A DNA stretch of 64,000 nucleotides, taken from contig NZ_CP134146.1 of assembly GCF_031583575.1 (NCBI RefSeq), positions 2,046,001-2,110,000 of the forward strand. The letters are read 5' to 3'. The stretch comes from Thalassotalea nanhaiensis (GTDB taxonomy: Bacteria; Pseudomonadota; Gammaproteobacteria; Enterobacterales; Alteromonadaceae). The notes beneath the pieces are model-generated. The model was not told where the DNA came from. It did no database searches and saw only the letters and a program-made list of their open reading frames with translations. The position numbers were made by a program, and so were the translations under genes. Every line of letters starts with the position of its first letter. Position 1 is the stretch's first letter. Of this stretch, positions 26,501-34,871 are shown one piece after another.

Positions 26501-28100
26501 GTTTGGTTGAGGTATTAAATGTCCATAAAGTATCATTGCTACCTAACATTAACGTATCAGTTTTTGGTAAAAAACCAATTAAACGGTTGATACTTTCTAA
26601 GGGAAGTTGCGCATTTATTTCGGGGTATTCATTAATTTCACCGTTTATAGTGTTGGCACTATAAAGAATGTTTTCTTTAATGAACCAAAATGTGTCTTGA
26701 TAAAAAGTGTTTTTGTATATATTGCGCCTCATTAACTCACCAAGTTTTTGCTGTTTAGCATTTAACGGTTGCTGAGTTCTAGTACCAGAATCGAATATAG
26801 TCAAACCATCGGTAGTGTGAAGCCATAATTGCCCTTGAGTATCAAAGTCCATATCGTAAATATAACTTTGATTAATTGTTTCTTGTTTATTGTTATTTAC
26901 TAGATAGGGAGAAACTTCTAATGTATCCATATTGATAACATTGAGTCCATTTTCGGTACCTGTCCATAATAAGTTATCTTTATTAGGGTCTTGTTCTAAC
27001 GCCCATATATTATTGCTTGAAAGGCTATTTAGTCTGCTTTTATCAGCGATGATACTGGTAAAGTTTTGCTGTCTTAAAGGCCACTTGAATAATCCAGAAT
27101 ATTTTGAACCTAGCCAAATATTATCATCACCAATAATCAGGGAACTAATCCTGTTATTTTTGATTTGTGGATAAACATCACTAAAGGCTGTTAATTTTTT
27201 AAGTTGTTGCTTGTTAACACTGTATTGGTATAAGCCGTTATGGCTGCTGACATAGAGCTGATTGTCTTGGGTTAACAAATGCCAAACATTAAGGTCGGCT
27301 ATCTCTAACTGATAATCTAATTTATCCGTGGTCTGTTCCAAATAGTTATCGATTGCAGCAAGTGGTAACGAAAGCACACCATTATCAGTACCAATATAAA
27401 GGAGTTGGTTTAATATTTCGGTGGTAAATAATTCATTTACAGAATGAGCTTTGCTTACTTCGGGGAGCGGTAGTTTGTTGATCTTTTGAACATTCGTTTG
27501 GTAAACAAAAAGACCTATTTTAGTCGCTATATATACTGTTCCTTGATGTATATTAATATCAAAGATACGGTGTTCTAGATCAAATAAATGACTTATGTTT
27601 ACTTGTTCAATTAAACGCTGTTCTTTTAACGAAAACTTAAACAGCGAATGCGAACTTGCAAACCACATATTGCCATTGTGGTCTTGCTGAATATCAATGA
27701 TTGTATCGTTAGAATTAGTCGGATTTGAAGGTTCGTAGATGAGTTGGTAGCTTTGTTCGTGAGGAGTGTATTTATATAATCCTCCTTCAAACAAACTAAT
27801 CCACATCTCATCATTGTTTTGTTGGTACAACTTGGCAATACGATAATCAGAAAATTTAGCTTTCGGTCCTGGCAGTTGATGAAAAGTATAACCATCATAT
27901 ATGTTTAAGCCATCGTCTGTACCTATCCAAATATTTCCCTGATTACCTTTTACTAAAGATGTAATGTTTTGTTGGCTAAGACCGTCTACAACACTAAATC
28001 GCTGTAAGTGAGAAAAACTGGATGTGAAGCCAGGTTTAATAAAAAGCATCAGCAAAAGGCAAGTTAAACTTGCGATGTATTTTATCAACACATTTTTCAT
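23562..28100 (-). CDS. Propeller-type sensor with PAS, GGDEF and EAL domains (c-di-GMP turnover)
   Basis: This very large inner-membrane signalling protein makes and/or degrades cyclic di-GMP. With the ATG at 28100 it has 1512 residues; a TTG three codons upstream is less likely. A signal peptide or anchor (about 5-28) is followed by roughly 12-14 Reg_prop blades (for example GNIWIGTDDGLNIYDG), consistent with two seven-bladed propellers. A Y_Y_Y domain, one membrane helix (about 780-805), two PAS domains, GGDEF and EAL follow. The GGDEF signature is intact (RIGGDEFVLL), but the inhibitory-site RxxD reads SNED. The EAL motif reads ELL yet keeps the glutamate, NIS, EVTE, DDFGTG, KID and EGVE residues expected of an active phosphodiesterase. 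Both activities are therefore possible. It stands alone, with repeats and a palindrome upstream. Confidence 0.9.
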   Translation of the reverse strand: MKNVLIKYIASLTCLLLMLFIKPGFTSSFSHLQRFSVVDGLSQQNITSLVKGNQGNIWIGTDDGLNIYDGYTFHQLPGPKAKFSDYRIAKLYQQNNDEMWISLFEGGLYKYTPHEQSYQLIYEPSNPTNSNDTIIDIQQDHNGNMWFASSHSLFKFSLKEQRLIEQVNISHLFDLEHRIFDINIHQGTVYIATKIGLFVYQTNVQKINKLPLPEVSKAHSVNELFTTEILNQLLYIGTDNGVLSLPLAAIDNYLEQTTDKLDYQLEIADLNVWHLLTQDNQLYVSSHNGLYQYSVNKQQLKKLTAFSDVYPQIKNNRISSLIIGDDNIWLGSKYSGLFKWPLRQQNFTSIIADKSRLNSLSSNNIWALEQDPNKDNLLWTGTENGLNVINMDTLEVSPYLVNNNKQETINQSYIYDMDFDTQGQLWLHTTDGLTIFDSGTRTQQPLNAKQQKLGELMRRNIYKNTFYQDTFWFIKENILYSANTINGEINEYPEINAQLPLESINRLIGFLPKTDTLMLGSNDTLWTFNTSTKRVTKLFVNPLTQDNKQALIDSFHIKDNTLWLSYYSAGLIAISLDNMAITYNSFEESNSVKHSYGIMFDSNNDAWFASHQGIHKLNIADQMLHSYNKNDGLVSDEFNSNAHTRLKNGNFAYGSANGVSIVNPSKFKLATQRRNLKINLSNVEIMSTPKPFVLLNNHDDLTFNHDDIGIKLSFSHSQAHASQSFSFEYKFADSDKDFISMEGNSISFSSLPSGNNHIIVRLVNAFQHKTLATFNLPIKVSYSPWLSPISLSIYALIIIFISITYYRHRLGLHQQLLAAHQQVKQRENRLQIALKNTKSGVWEWQLNNNRMIGSRYHDELALHHLDKAISFDEHLSLIHEQDQHKYKKHWQSYLHINQHEDFSFIYRLKNQSGQYEWYRDTGKAVEFNKVGLATKVVGTYSNITSSRYGEELNEIYIEAIENTNDWVVIINAKNQTAVANESLRKAYDLADEAFDFTPETFGLDARKSDYYRTLFAELEPGSNYQVEERLFLKDGRPIDVSFKISTHTNKYSKDLYFVCIASDITEQKRNARQLEKLANYDNLTGLVNRKFYLEKITATIEEAENNDLSFAILFIDLDKFKLVNDSFGHDVGDQLLITVSQRIQSVISNEDTLARIGGDEFVLLVKKAPDVATIEQVITDVIDAIEMPININTYKLRVGASIGVAMYPTLQCDAKELLANADAAMYFAKKDDKFKFKIYNEDMNLLTTKQFVLEADIKNAIANNEFFNLYQPIVHGNNREICGCELLLRWCNDKGNIIVPDEFIPDAEKLGLIKPMTVAAMERGAKDLAHWRKVNNDLYLTINISANHFTDETFIPQLLRILANHNLPCSAIKLEVTETALINEPEKAIAAMTRINELGIDIALDDFGTGFSSLNYLRNLPIKIIKIDRAFINGMDKNDTDEIIVETTLFLAEKFGLHCIAEGVETFEQEQALLNKGCTQMQGFLFSKPISNDAFASLLKMSSKAHELTYEY

Positions 28101-28148
28101 TCTTAACAACCAAATACTTTATCTTTTTTATTTTTTACCATTTACAAA

Positions 28149-28173
28149 TGCAGTTTGCACCTGAAAAACTGCA
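28149..28173. promoter_or_regulatory. 25-bp palindrome upstream of the GGDEF-EAL gene
   Basis: TGCAGTTT and AAACTGCA form perfect 8-bp arms around nine bases, 49-73 bp upstream of the start. It could be an operator, or a hairpin ending the upstream adenine deaminase transcript, though no T-run follows. Confidence 0.4.
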
Positions 28174-28176
28174 CTT

Positions 28177-28203
28177 GTTACGTTTGGGTTACGCTTTGGT
28201 TAC
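28177..28203. repeat. Triple direct repeat with 11-bp period
   Basis: GTTAC occurs at 28177, 28188 and 28199, each followed by six bases (GTTTGG, GCTTTG, ATTCGC), exactly 11 bp apart. On the coding strand of the GGDEF-EAL gene this reads GTAAC three times, 73-103 bp before its start. The geometry is that of PhoB/OmpR-type response-regulator sites. Confidence 0.5.
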
Positions 28204-28220
28204 ATTCGCTTGTATCATAT

Positions 28221-29222
28221 TTATTGATGTAGATAAGCCTTAGTTATTTCGGTCAATCGTTTCTTTTCTCGTTCAGATATAAAACTTGCTTGAATCGCAT
28301 TAAATGTAAGTTGTATGAGTTCTTTTTTGCTCATTGGGTGAGCATTTGCAACTGCAATAAAGTTTGCATTCATATACCCTCCGAAATATGCCGGATCATC
28401 AGAATTAAGAGTGACGCATAGGCCTCTTCGTAGCAGTTCGACTACATTATGTTGTTCCATTTTATCAAACACTTTCAATTTGGTATTAGATAATGGACAA
28501 ACGGTTAAAGGCGTTTTATTCGCAATAAGTTGATTCATAAGTGCCTCATCATCAATACAACGCACGCCATGATCAATACGGGTTATCCCTAAAAGTTCTA
28601 GTGAATCATGAATATTTTGTGCAGGACCTTCTTCGCCAGCATGTGCAACAGTTAATAATCCTGCCTGTAAAGCAGCTTGAAATACATTAGTAAATTTACT
28701 GGGCGGGTGACCAAGCTCGGAAGAGTCTAACCCTACAGCAATAATCTTATCTTTATGATTCATCGCCTGGCCTAGTGTTTCAAACGCTGACTCTTCACTT
28801 AAATGTCGTAAAAAACACATGATCAATCGGCTTGAGATGTTTAATTCTGCAGCGGCTTGCTCAAGTGCACGATAAATGCCATTTACTACGGTATCGAAAC
28901 TGATATTTCGAGCGGTATGGGTTTGAGGATCAAAGAAAATTTCAGTATGAATAACGTTATCTTCTTTACAACGTAATAAATAAGCCCAGGTTAAATCAAA
29001 AAAGTCCTGCTCTGTGATTAATACATTGGCCCCTTGATAATAAATGTCGAGAAACGATTGTAGATTGTTAAATTGATAAGCTTCATGTACTTCTTGTGGG
29101 GAGTTATAAGGAATTTCTACCTTATTACGTTTGGCTAATTCAAACATAAGTTCAGGTTCTAATGTACCTTCGATATGAAGGTGAAGTTCAACTTTAGGTA
29201 ATCCGTATATAAAATTTTTCAT
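28221..29222 (-). CDS. Adenine deaminase (adenosine-deaminase fold)
   Basis: The 333-residue amidohydrolase most resembles, from memory, the Pseudomonas/yeast Aah1-type adenine deaminase, which turns adenine into hypoxanthine. Landmarks are LPKVELHLHIEGTLEPEL, FNNLQSFLDIYY, FFDPQTHT, FLRHLSEE, VGLDSSELGHPPSKF, VAHAGEEGP, DHGVRCIDD, VCPLSNTKL and LNSDDPAYFGGY. The last two and SSELGHPPSKF distinguish adenine from adenosine deaminases, to which the window's other copy (add, 10168-11172) belongs. All zinc ligands and the catalytic glutamate are present. It is a single gene, divergent from a phosphatase gene. It would complement DeoD and Add in purine salvage. Confidence 0.85.
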   Translation of the reverse strand: MKNFIYGLPKVELHLHIEGTLEPELMFELAKRNKVEIPYNSPQEVHEAYQFNNLQSFLDIYYQGANVLITEQDFFDLTWAYLLRCKEDNVIHTEIFFDPQTHTARNISFDTVVNGIYRALEQAAAELNISSRLIMCFLRHLSEESAFETLGQAMNHKDKIIAVGLDSSELGHPPSKFTNVFQAALQAGLLTVAHAGEEGPAQNIHDSLELLGITRIDHGVRCIDDEALMNQLIANKTPLTVCPLSNTKLKVFDKMEQHNVVELLRRGLCVTLNSDDPAYFGGYMNANFIAVANAHPMSKKELIQLTFNAIQASFISEREKKRLTEITKAYLHQ

Positions 29223-29333
29223 ATTTGCTCATAATAGGTGAAATATTACATCTAATTTTTTGAGAACATACATTGTTAAGTTAATTCAATTTAGCCTATT
29301 ATTTAGTGTGGTTCTGATCCGAGGAAATGCCAG

Positions 29334-29822
29334 TTGGTTGATAATAAAAAGTTAAATAATATTAAGTCAGTACTGTTTGTCTGTATGGGCAACATATGTC
29401 GTTCGCCATCGGCAGAGGCTGTGTTTCGCCATAAAGCAAAAGAGCAGGGCGTTGATGTTGAGATTGACTCGGCCGGTACCATTGGCTATCACGTAGGCCA
29501 TAAACCTGATGCCCGCTCACAAAAAGCGGGCGAGGCTCGTGGTTATGACTTTAGTGGTTTGTTTGCTCGTAAGGTAGTAGTTGAAGATTTTGATAACTAT
29601 TCAGTAGTGCTTGCTATGGATAATGAAAATTTTTCTAATTTAATCGAATTATCGCCAACCGAGCATCACCATAAAATAAAGCTCTTTTTAGAGTATGGTG
29701 AAAGCTTTTCAGAAACAGAAGTGCCAGATCCTTATTATGGTGGTAGTGGTGGCTTTGAGTTAGTGCTGGATCTCATTGAGGATGCTAGTGATGGTTTATT
29801 GAAAGAAATGAACCATTTATGA
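29334..29822 (+). CDS. Low-molecular-weight protein-tyrosine phosphatase
   Basis: The 162-residue cytosolic phosphatase has the P-loop CMGNICRS (near residue 17), with its cysteine nucleophile and arginine, and the general-acid loop VPDPYYGG. Both are diagnostic of the LMW-PTP family at normal length. The start is a TTG with GAGGA eight bases upstream; the nearby ATG at 29327 runs into a stop after four codons. Its last codons overlap the next gene (ATGA at 29819-29822), a translationally coupled lipoprotein. No polysaccharide or tyrosine-kinase genes adjoin, unlike the Wzb setting, so its substrate is open. Confidence 0.9.
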   Translation: MVDNKKLNNIKSVLFVCMGNICRSPSAEAVFRHKAKEQGVDVEIDSAGTIGYHVGHKPDARSQKAGEARGYDFSGLFARKVVVEDFDNYSVVLAMDNENFSNLIELSPTEHHHKIKLFLEYGESFSETEVPDPYYGGSGGFELVLDLIEDASDGLLKEMNHL

Positions 29823-30199
29823 ATATATATAAAGCACTATTGTATTCTATGGTTGTTTGTTCAATACCTGCTTGTTCTTCGGATTCAGGGGCACAGGCAG
29901 AACAAGTTCATCGAGGTGTTTATACCTGGGGACCAGAAGTTCGAAGTTTTAAGCCCTGTGATCAAGAAAACGCTTATTGGGTTAGCTACGATTTTGCAGG
30001 CCAAGCTATGCAACGTTATTATAAGAAAATGCAAACAACACCCTATCAGCCGATGTACATTGAATTTAGAGGCATGCTGTTAGATGAAGAATTGGCTGGT
30101 TTTGCTAATGATTACTCTGGGTTGTTTCGCATAAGTGAGGTATATAACTTTACTTTCGAAGTACCCGATGAATGTAACGTTTCAGGACTTAAAAAATAA
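29819..30199 (+). CDS. Small predicted lipoprotein of unknown function
   Basis: The 126-residue protein has an N-terminal signal sequence with a lipobox-like SIPAC, giving lipidation at Cys19 and attachment to the membrane. The mature part contains HRGVYTWGPEVRSFKPC and ends with a second cysteine in DECNVSG, possibly a disulphide. The GVYTWGPEV...FxPC pattern recalls a domain seen in NlpE-type or other envelope lipoproteins, but I cannot name the family with confidence. It overlaps the phosphatase gene by four bases and is followed by a strong terminator, so the two are a transcription unit. Confidence 0.75.
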   Translation: MNIYKALLYSMVVCSIPACSSDSGAQAEQVHRGVYTWGPEVRSFKPCDQENAYWVSYDFAGQAMQRYYKKMQTTPYQPMYIEFRGMLLDEELAGFANDYSGLFRISEVYNFTFEVPDECNVSGLKK

Positions 30200-30217
30200 G
30201 GCTCCAATGGGAGCCTT
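30198..30217. terminator. Bidirectional terminator between lipoprotein and aroH
   Basis: AAGGCTCC and GGAGCCTT form an 8-bp stem with loop AATG. T-rich tracts follow on both strands (minus-strand run 30191-30196), so it can serve both convergent units. Confidence 0.85.
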
Positions 30218-30239
30218 ATTTATTGGTATGTTTCGTTGC

Positions 30240-31289
30240 TTATTTTGTACTTTTTATGGCTGTTTGTAATATATTTAGAATATCTTCGCTTTGCTCTAAG
30301 TTAACGCACGCATCGGTAATGCTTTGGCCATACACAAGCTCTTGTTCTGCAATGACTTTTTGATTGCCTTCCACTAAAAAACTTTCAATCATTACACCAA
30401 ATACACCAGTTGAACCACCTTGTATTTGCGTAGCTAAATCTTTCGCAACGTTCACTTGTTTACGATGATCCTTTTCACTATTACTGTGACTACAATCAAC
30501 CATAATGCTCGGAGTAAGCTTTGCATCGTTAAGCTTTGAACATGCACTGTTAACATGCTCCAATGAGTAGTTAGGTACTTTACCACCACGTAAAATGATA
30601 TGAGCAAATGGATTACCTGAAGTGCGATAGATACACATTTGTCCGGTTTTATCCGGCGAATATAACACGTGCGGTACGCTTGACGCTTGAATCGCATCAA
30701 TGGCTATTTTTACATTACCGTCTGTACCATTTTTAAAGCCAACTGGGCATGACAGGGCTGACGCTAATTCACGGTGAACTTGCGATTCAGTTGTGCGAGC
30801 ACCGATAGCGCCCCAACTGATAAGGTCGGAAATATATTGACCAGTAACCATGTCTAAAAATTCAGTGGCTGTTGGTAAGCCCATATCATTAATTTGCATT
30901 AATAAATTACGTGCTAAGTGTAGGCCTTTTTCAACGTTGAATGATTTGTCTAAATCAGGATCACTTATTAGTCCTTTCCAACCAACAGTGGTTCGAGGTT
31001 TTTCAAAATAGACACGCATAACAATGTATAAATCATCGATGTAATGATCATGCAATACTTTAAGTTTTTCAGCGTAATCTAACGCGGCTTTTGGGTCATG
31101 AATTGAACACGGACCAATAACGACTAATAATCGTTTATCTTTACCGCTAATAATATTTTCAATAATGTTTCTAGAATCAATTATGTGTTGGGCATTTTTA
31201 TCTGATAACGGGATATCGCGAGCAAGTTGAGCAGGTGATACTAAGTGGTCAATCAGTGATGTGCGAAACTCATCGGTTCTAATAGTCAT
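30240..31289 (-). CDS. aroH: 3-deoxy-7-phosphoheptulonate (DAHP) synthase, AroH-like
   Basis: This is the second DAHP synthase of the window (349 residues), with GPCSIHDP, YFEKPRTTVGWKGL, GARTTESQVHRELAS and GFKNGTDG. It differs from the AroG copy at 11441 and matches E. coli AroH at the N-terminus (RTDEFRTSLIDHLVSPAQLA) and at SPDKTGQMCIYRTSGNP. This suggests the tryptophan-sensitive type, from memory of E. coli only. In AroG-type enzymes the latter stretch reads VTKLGHSAIVETKGNP. It may have promoters shared with ppsR upstream, but a terminator lies between them. PEP synthase and its regulator, next on the chromosome, supply the PEP substrate. Confidence 0.85.
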   Translation of the reverse strand: MTIRTDEFRTSLIDHLVSPAQLARDIPLSDKNAQHIIDSRNIIENIISGKDKRLLVVIGPCSIHDPKAALDYAEKLKVLHDHYIDDLYIVMRVYFEKPRTTVGWKGLISDPDLDKSFNVEKGLHLARNLLMQINDMGLPTATEFLDMVTGQYISDLISWGAIGARTTESQVHRELASALSCPVGFKNGTDGNVKIAIDAIQASSVPHVLYSPDKTGQMCIYRTSGNPFAHIILRGGKVPNYSLEHVNSACSKLNDAKLTPSIMVDCSHSNSEKDHRKQVNVAKDLATQIQGGSTGVFGVMIESFLVEGNQKVIAEQELVYGQSITDACVNLEQSEDILNILQTAIKSTK

Positions 31290-31332
31290 GTAAAGTCTTT
31301 TTTATAAAGCAAAATCTGGCGCTAATATAGGT

Positions 31333-31359
31333 AAAAACGGCTCTTAAGGGAACCGTTTT
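31333..31359 (-). terminator. Terminator after ppsR
   Basis: On the minus strand AAAACGG (31353-31359) pairs with CCGTTTT (31334-31340) around a 12-base loop and runs into TTTTT. It separates ppsR from aroH. Confidence 0.65.
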
Positions 31360-31390
31360 CTTATAATTTTATGATCTTTAACAAGATATT

Positions 31391-32200
31391 TTAGTATTTA
31401 TATCGTTGTAAGCCAGTTTCCGATAATATTTTTGCTGATATTTCTTCTACAGAAAGTTTCGTGGTGTTTAAAAAAGGAATTTTTTCTCTTTTGTATAACT
31501 TTTCAACTTCTCTAATTTCCATTCGACATTGCCTTGCTGAAGAATATTTAGAGTTTGCCATTCGTTCATCACGAATTTCATGTAAGCGATCAGGTTTTAT
31601 GGTTAACCCGAAAATTTTACCTTTATGCTTTTTCAAAAATGGTGGTAAAGAAAGTTCGTCCATATCATCGTCAGTGAAAGGGTAATTAGCCGCTTTAACG
31701 CCATATTGCAGTGCTAAATATAATGAAGTAGGGGTTTTACCTGAACGTGAAACACCAACCAAAATAACATCGGCATGTTCATAGTCAGTAACTTTACTGC
31801 CATCATCATTGGCTAAAGCAAAGTTAACCGCATCAATTCTAAAGTCATAACTGTTTTCATGAATAGAGTGTGTGCGATGTGCTTTAGGCTTTGCTTCAAT
31901 ACCAAGTTGTTTTTCCATTGGGCTAATGAAGTGCTCTAAAAAGTTATAAATAATACCATCACAACTGTCTATAACTTCCCGCGTTTCAGCTTTAACAAAG
32001 GTATGAAAAACAAATGGTTTTTCACCTGTCCTTTTATAAGTTAGATTAATTTGTTTCTTTACTTCCTCAGCTTTTTCTATAGTTTCAACAAAAGGAATGG
32101 TGATGTGCTCAAATTCAAGCGGAAAAAGTGACAATAAAGCATGTCCAAAAACCTCGGAAGTTATTGCTGTACCGTCGGATATGTAAAAAGCTGCGCGCAT
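31391..32200 (-). CDS. ppsR: PEP synthase regulatory kinase/phosphotransferase (PSRP, DUF299)
   Basis: PpsR switches PEP synthase off by ADP-dependent phosphorylation of a threonine and on by Pi-dependent dephosphorylation. The 269 residues show the family's N-terminal [12 protein letters not shown], the P-loop [15 protein letters not shown] near residue 150, and NYPFTDDD. The ATG at 32200 has AGG seven bases upstream. It diverges from its target ppsA across 136 bp, the common arrangement in gammaproteobacteria. The catalytic threonine region of the target (GGRTCHAAI in PpsA) is intact. Confidence 0.93.
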   Translation of the reverse strand: MRAAFYISDGTAITSEVFGHALLSLFPLEFEHITIPFVETIEKAEEVKKQINLTYKRTGEKPFVFHTFVKAETREVIDSCDGIIYNFLEHFISPMEKQLGIEAKPKAHRTHSIHENSYDFRIDAVNFALANDDGSKVTDYEHADVILVGVSRSGKTPTSLYLALQYGVKAANYPFTDDDMDELSLPPFLKKHKGKIFGLTIKPDRLHEIRDERMANSKYSSARQCRMEIREVEKLYKREKIPFLNTTKLSVEEISAKILSETGLQRYKY

Positions 32201-32336
32201 TTTGTAACCTAAAATAAAAACTTACTAAATTGGTTTTAGTTTAGCCTTTTGCAGTGTAGAATGTCGACGATTTTTGCAGGTTATTATGCTGATAACCCGT
32301 TTATTACAATTTGATTATTCTTGTTAGGAGAAACAC

Positions 32337-34709
32337 GTGCAAGAGAATGTACTTTGGTATCAAGATCTAGGTATGGGTGATGTAGAACGCGTTGGCGGTA
32401 AAAATGCATCCCTTGGTGAAATGATAAGTAACCTTTCAAACGTTGGGGTTCAAGTACCGGGTGGTTTCGCAACGACTGCCTTTGCATTTAACGAATTTCT
32501 AGAGCAATCTGGCGTTAACGACAAAATTTATGCTGAATTAGATAATCTGGATGTTGATGACATTCAAGCATTAACTGATTCAGGCGCAAAAATTCGCCAA
32601 TGGATTATCGACACTCCTTTTCTACCTGAAATGCAAAAAGACATTGAACAAGCTTACGCTCAATTAGCGGGTGAGTTTTCTGCTGAAGCTTCTTTTGCAG
32701 TTCGTTCTTCAGCTACAGCTGAAGACATGCCAGATGCATCTTTTGCGGGTCAACAAGAGACATTCCTAAACGTACGTGGTTTAGACGCCGTGATGGTCGC
32801 TATCAAGCACGTATTTGCCTCATTATTCAATGACCGTGCTATTTCATACCGCGTACATTCTGGTTATGACCACCGTGGTGTTGCATTATCTGCTGGTATT
32901 CAACGTATGGTTCGTTCAGACATTGCATCAAGTGGTGTTATGTTTACTATTGATACTGAATCAGGTTTCGAAGATGTAGTATTTATCACTTCAAGCTTCG
33001 GTTTAGGTGAAATGGTTGTTCAAGGCGCTGTGAACCCTGATGAGTTTTACGTTCATAAACCAACATTAGCAAACAATAAGCCTGCTGTTGTTCGTCGTAA
33101 TATCGGTTCAAAAGCAATAAAAATGATTTATGCTGATACTCAAGAACATGGTAAGCAAGTTGATATCGTTGATATTGAAGAAGCACAATCGAATACATTC
33201 TCTATTAACGATAGCGAAGTTGAAGAATTAGCTAAACAAGCAGTAATTATTGAACAGCATTACGGCCGTCCAATGGATATTGAATGGGCCAAAGATGGCT
33301 TAGACGGTAAACTGTACATTGTACAAGCTCGCCCTGAAACTGTTCGTAGCCGTGAAAGCGCAAATGTTTTAGAGCAATTCCAATTGCAAGACAAATCAAA
33401 AGTTGTTTGTGAAGGTCGTGCTATTGGCCAAAAAATTGGTAAAGGTAAAGTAGTCGTTCTTGATTCAATTGATGAGATGGATAAAGTACAGGTTGGTGAC
33501 GTTTTAGTTACTGATATGACTGACCCAGATTGGGAACCAATCATGAAACGCGCATCCGCTATTGTGACTAATCGTGGTGGCCGTACGTGTCATGCTGCAA
33601 TCATCGCTCGTGAAATGGGTATTCCAGCGGTTGTTGGTTGTGGTAATGCTACAGCGCTTATCAAAGATGGTTCAGAAGTAACTGTATCATGTGCTGAAGG
33701 TGATACAGGTTTCATTTATGAAGGCCAGTTAGAGTACTCAGTTACAACTTCTGAAATAGATAACATGCCTGATATTCCATTAAAAGTAATGATGAATGTT
33801 GGTAACCCAGATAGAGCGTTCTCTTTTGCACGTTTACCACATGCTGGTATTGGCTTAGCGCGCGTTGAATTTGTTATTAATAAAATGATCGGCGTACACC
33901 CGAAAGCACTTTTAAACTTTGATAATGAATCAGCTGACTTGCAAGCAGAGATCACTGACATTATCGCTGGTTACGAGTCTCCACGTGAGTTTTACGTAAC
34001 TAAACTGACTGAAGGTATTTCAACATTAGCCGCGGCGTTTAATCCAGAACGCGTTATTGTTCGTATGTCTGATTTCAAATCAAACGAATACGCTAACTTG
34101 GTTGGTGGCGACATTTACGAGCCAGAAGAAGAAAACCCAATGATTGGTTACCGCGGTGCTTCTCGTTACATCTCTGAAGACTTCCGTGAATGTTTTGCAA
34201 TGGAATGTGACGCAATTAAACGTGTACGTAATGACATGGGCTTAACAAATGTTGAGATCATGATCCCATTCGTACGTACGTTAGAAGAAGCTGAGCAAGT
34301 TATTGAAATTTTAGCTGAGAATGATTTAGTTCGTGGCGAAAATGGTTTAAAAGTGATTATGATGTGTGAATTACCATCAAACGCTTTATTAGCCGACCAG
34401 TTCCTTGATCATTTCGATGGCTTCTCAATTGGTTCAAACGATTTAACTCAGTTAACTCTTGGTTTAGACCGTGACTCTGGTTTAATTGCTCACTTATTTG
34501 ATGAGCGTAACCCTGCGATTAAAGCATTACTTTCAATGGCGATTAAAGCCTGTAAAGCACGTGGTAAATATGTAGGTATTTGTGGTCAAGGTCCTTCTGA
34601 TCATAAAGACTTTGCTGCATGGTTAGTAGAACAAGGTATTGATAGTGTGTCACTTAACCCTGACTCAGTATTAGATACTTGGTTATACCTTGCTGAGCAA
34701 AACAAATAA
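32337..34709 (+). CDS. ppsA: Phosphoenolpyruvate synthase
   Basis: PpsA turns pyruvate and ATP into PEP, AMP and Pi for gluconeogenesis. The 790 residues match E. coli (792). The N-terminal ATP-grasp part contains [11 protein letters not shown] and [20 protein letters not shown]. The swivelling phosphohistidine domain has [17 protein letters not shown] with the catalytic histidine near residue 420. The C-terminal PEP/pyruvate barrel has [18 protein letters not shown] and [13 protein letters not shown]. The start is GTG with TAGGAG six bases upstream. A strong terminator follows. Confidence 0.96.
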   Translation: MQENVLWYQDLGMGDVERVGGKNASLGEMISNLSNVGVQVPGGFATTAFAFNEFLEQSGVNDKIYAELDNLDVDDIQALTDSGAKIRQWIIDTPFLPEMQKDIEQAYAQLAGEFSAEASFAVRSSATAEDMPDASFAGQQETFLNVRGLDAVMVAIKHVFASLFNDRAISYRVHSGYDHRGVALSAGIQRMVRSDIASSGVMFTIDTESGFEDVVFITSSFGLGEMVVQGAVNPDEFYVHKPTLANNKPAVVRRNIGSKAIKMIYADTQEHGKQVDIVDIEEAQSNTFSINDSEVEELAKQAVIIEQHYGRPMDIEWAKDGLDGKLYIVQARPETVRSRESANVLEQFQLQDKSKVVCEGRAIGQKIGKGKVVVLDSIDEMDKVQVGDVLVTDMTDPDWEPIMKRASAIVTNRGGRTCHAAIIAREMGIPAVVGCGNATALIKDGSEVTVSCAEGDTGFIYEGQLEYSVTTSEIDNMPDIPLKVMMNVGNPDRAFSFARLPHAGIGLARVEFVINKMIGVHPKALLNFDNESADLQAEITDIIAGYESPREFYVTKLTEGISTLAAAFNPERVIVRMSDFKSNEYANLVGGDIYEPEEENPMIGYRGASRYISEDFRECFAMECDAIKRVRNDMGLTNVEIMIPFVRTLEEAEQVIEILAENDLVRGENGLKVIMMCELPSNALLADQFLDHFDGFSIGSNDLTQLTLGLDRDSGLIAHLFDERNPAIKALLSMAIKACKARGKYVGICGQGPSDHKDFAAWLVEQGIDSVSLNPDSVLDTWLYLAEQNK

Positions 34710-34730
34710 GCATTGAAACTGTTTGAATAA

Positions 34731-34758
34731 AAAGCCGGCTTATTAGCCGGCTTTTTTG
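34731..34758 (+). terminator. Intrinsic terminator after ppsA
   Basis: AAAGCCGGCT (34731-34740) pairs with AGCCGGCTTT (34745-34754), loop TATT, followed by more T. Starts 21 bases after the ppsA stop. Confidence 0.92.
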
Positions 34759-34871
34759 TTTTCAATAACCTGGTTTAGGAAAATCAAGAATGCGTAAGAA
34801 TTAATTAATGGACTTGCTATAAATTACAACGTAATTTAGATAAACAGTATTTTAGTCAACCCATCTTACTT

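Noticed and set aside
23562-28100. Hybrid two-component histidine kinase
   Set aside because: Propeller and Y_Y_Y domains suggested it, but no HisKA, HATPase or receiver region follows; the C-terminus is clearly GGDEF-EAL.
30240-31289. Second DAHP synthase as a recent duplication of aroG
   Set aside because: The two copies differ widely outside the core motifs and each matches a different E. coli isozyme, so they are old paralogues.
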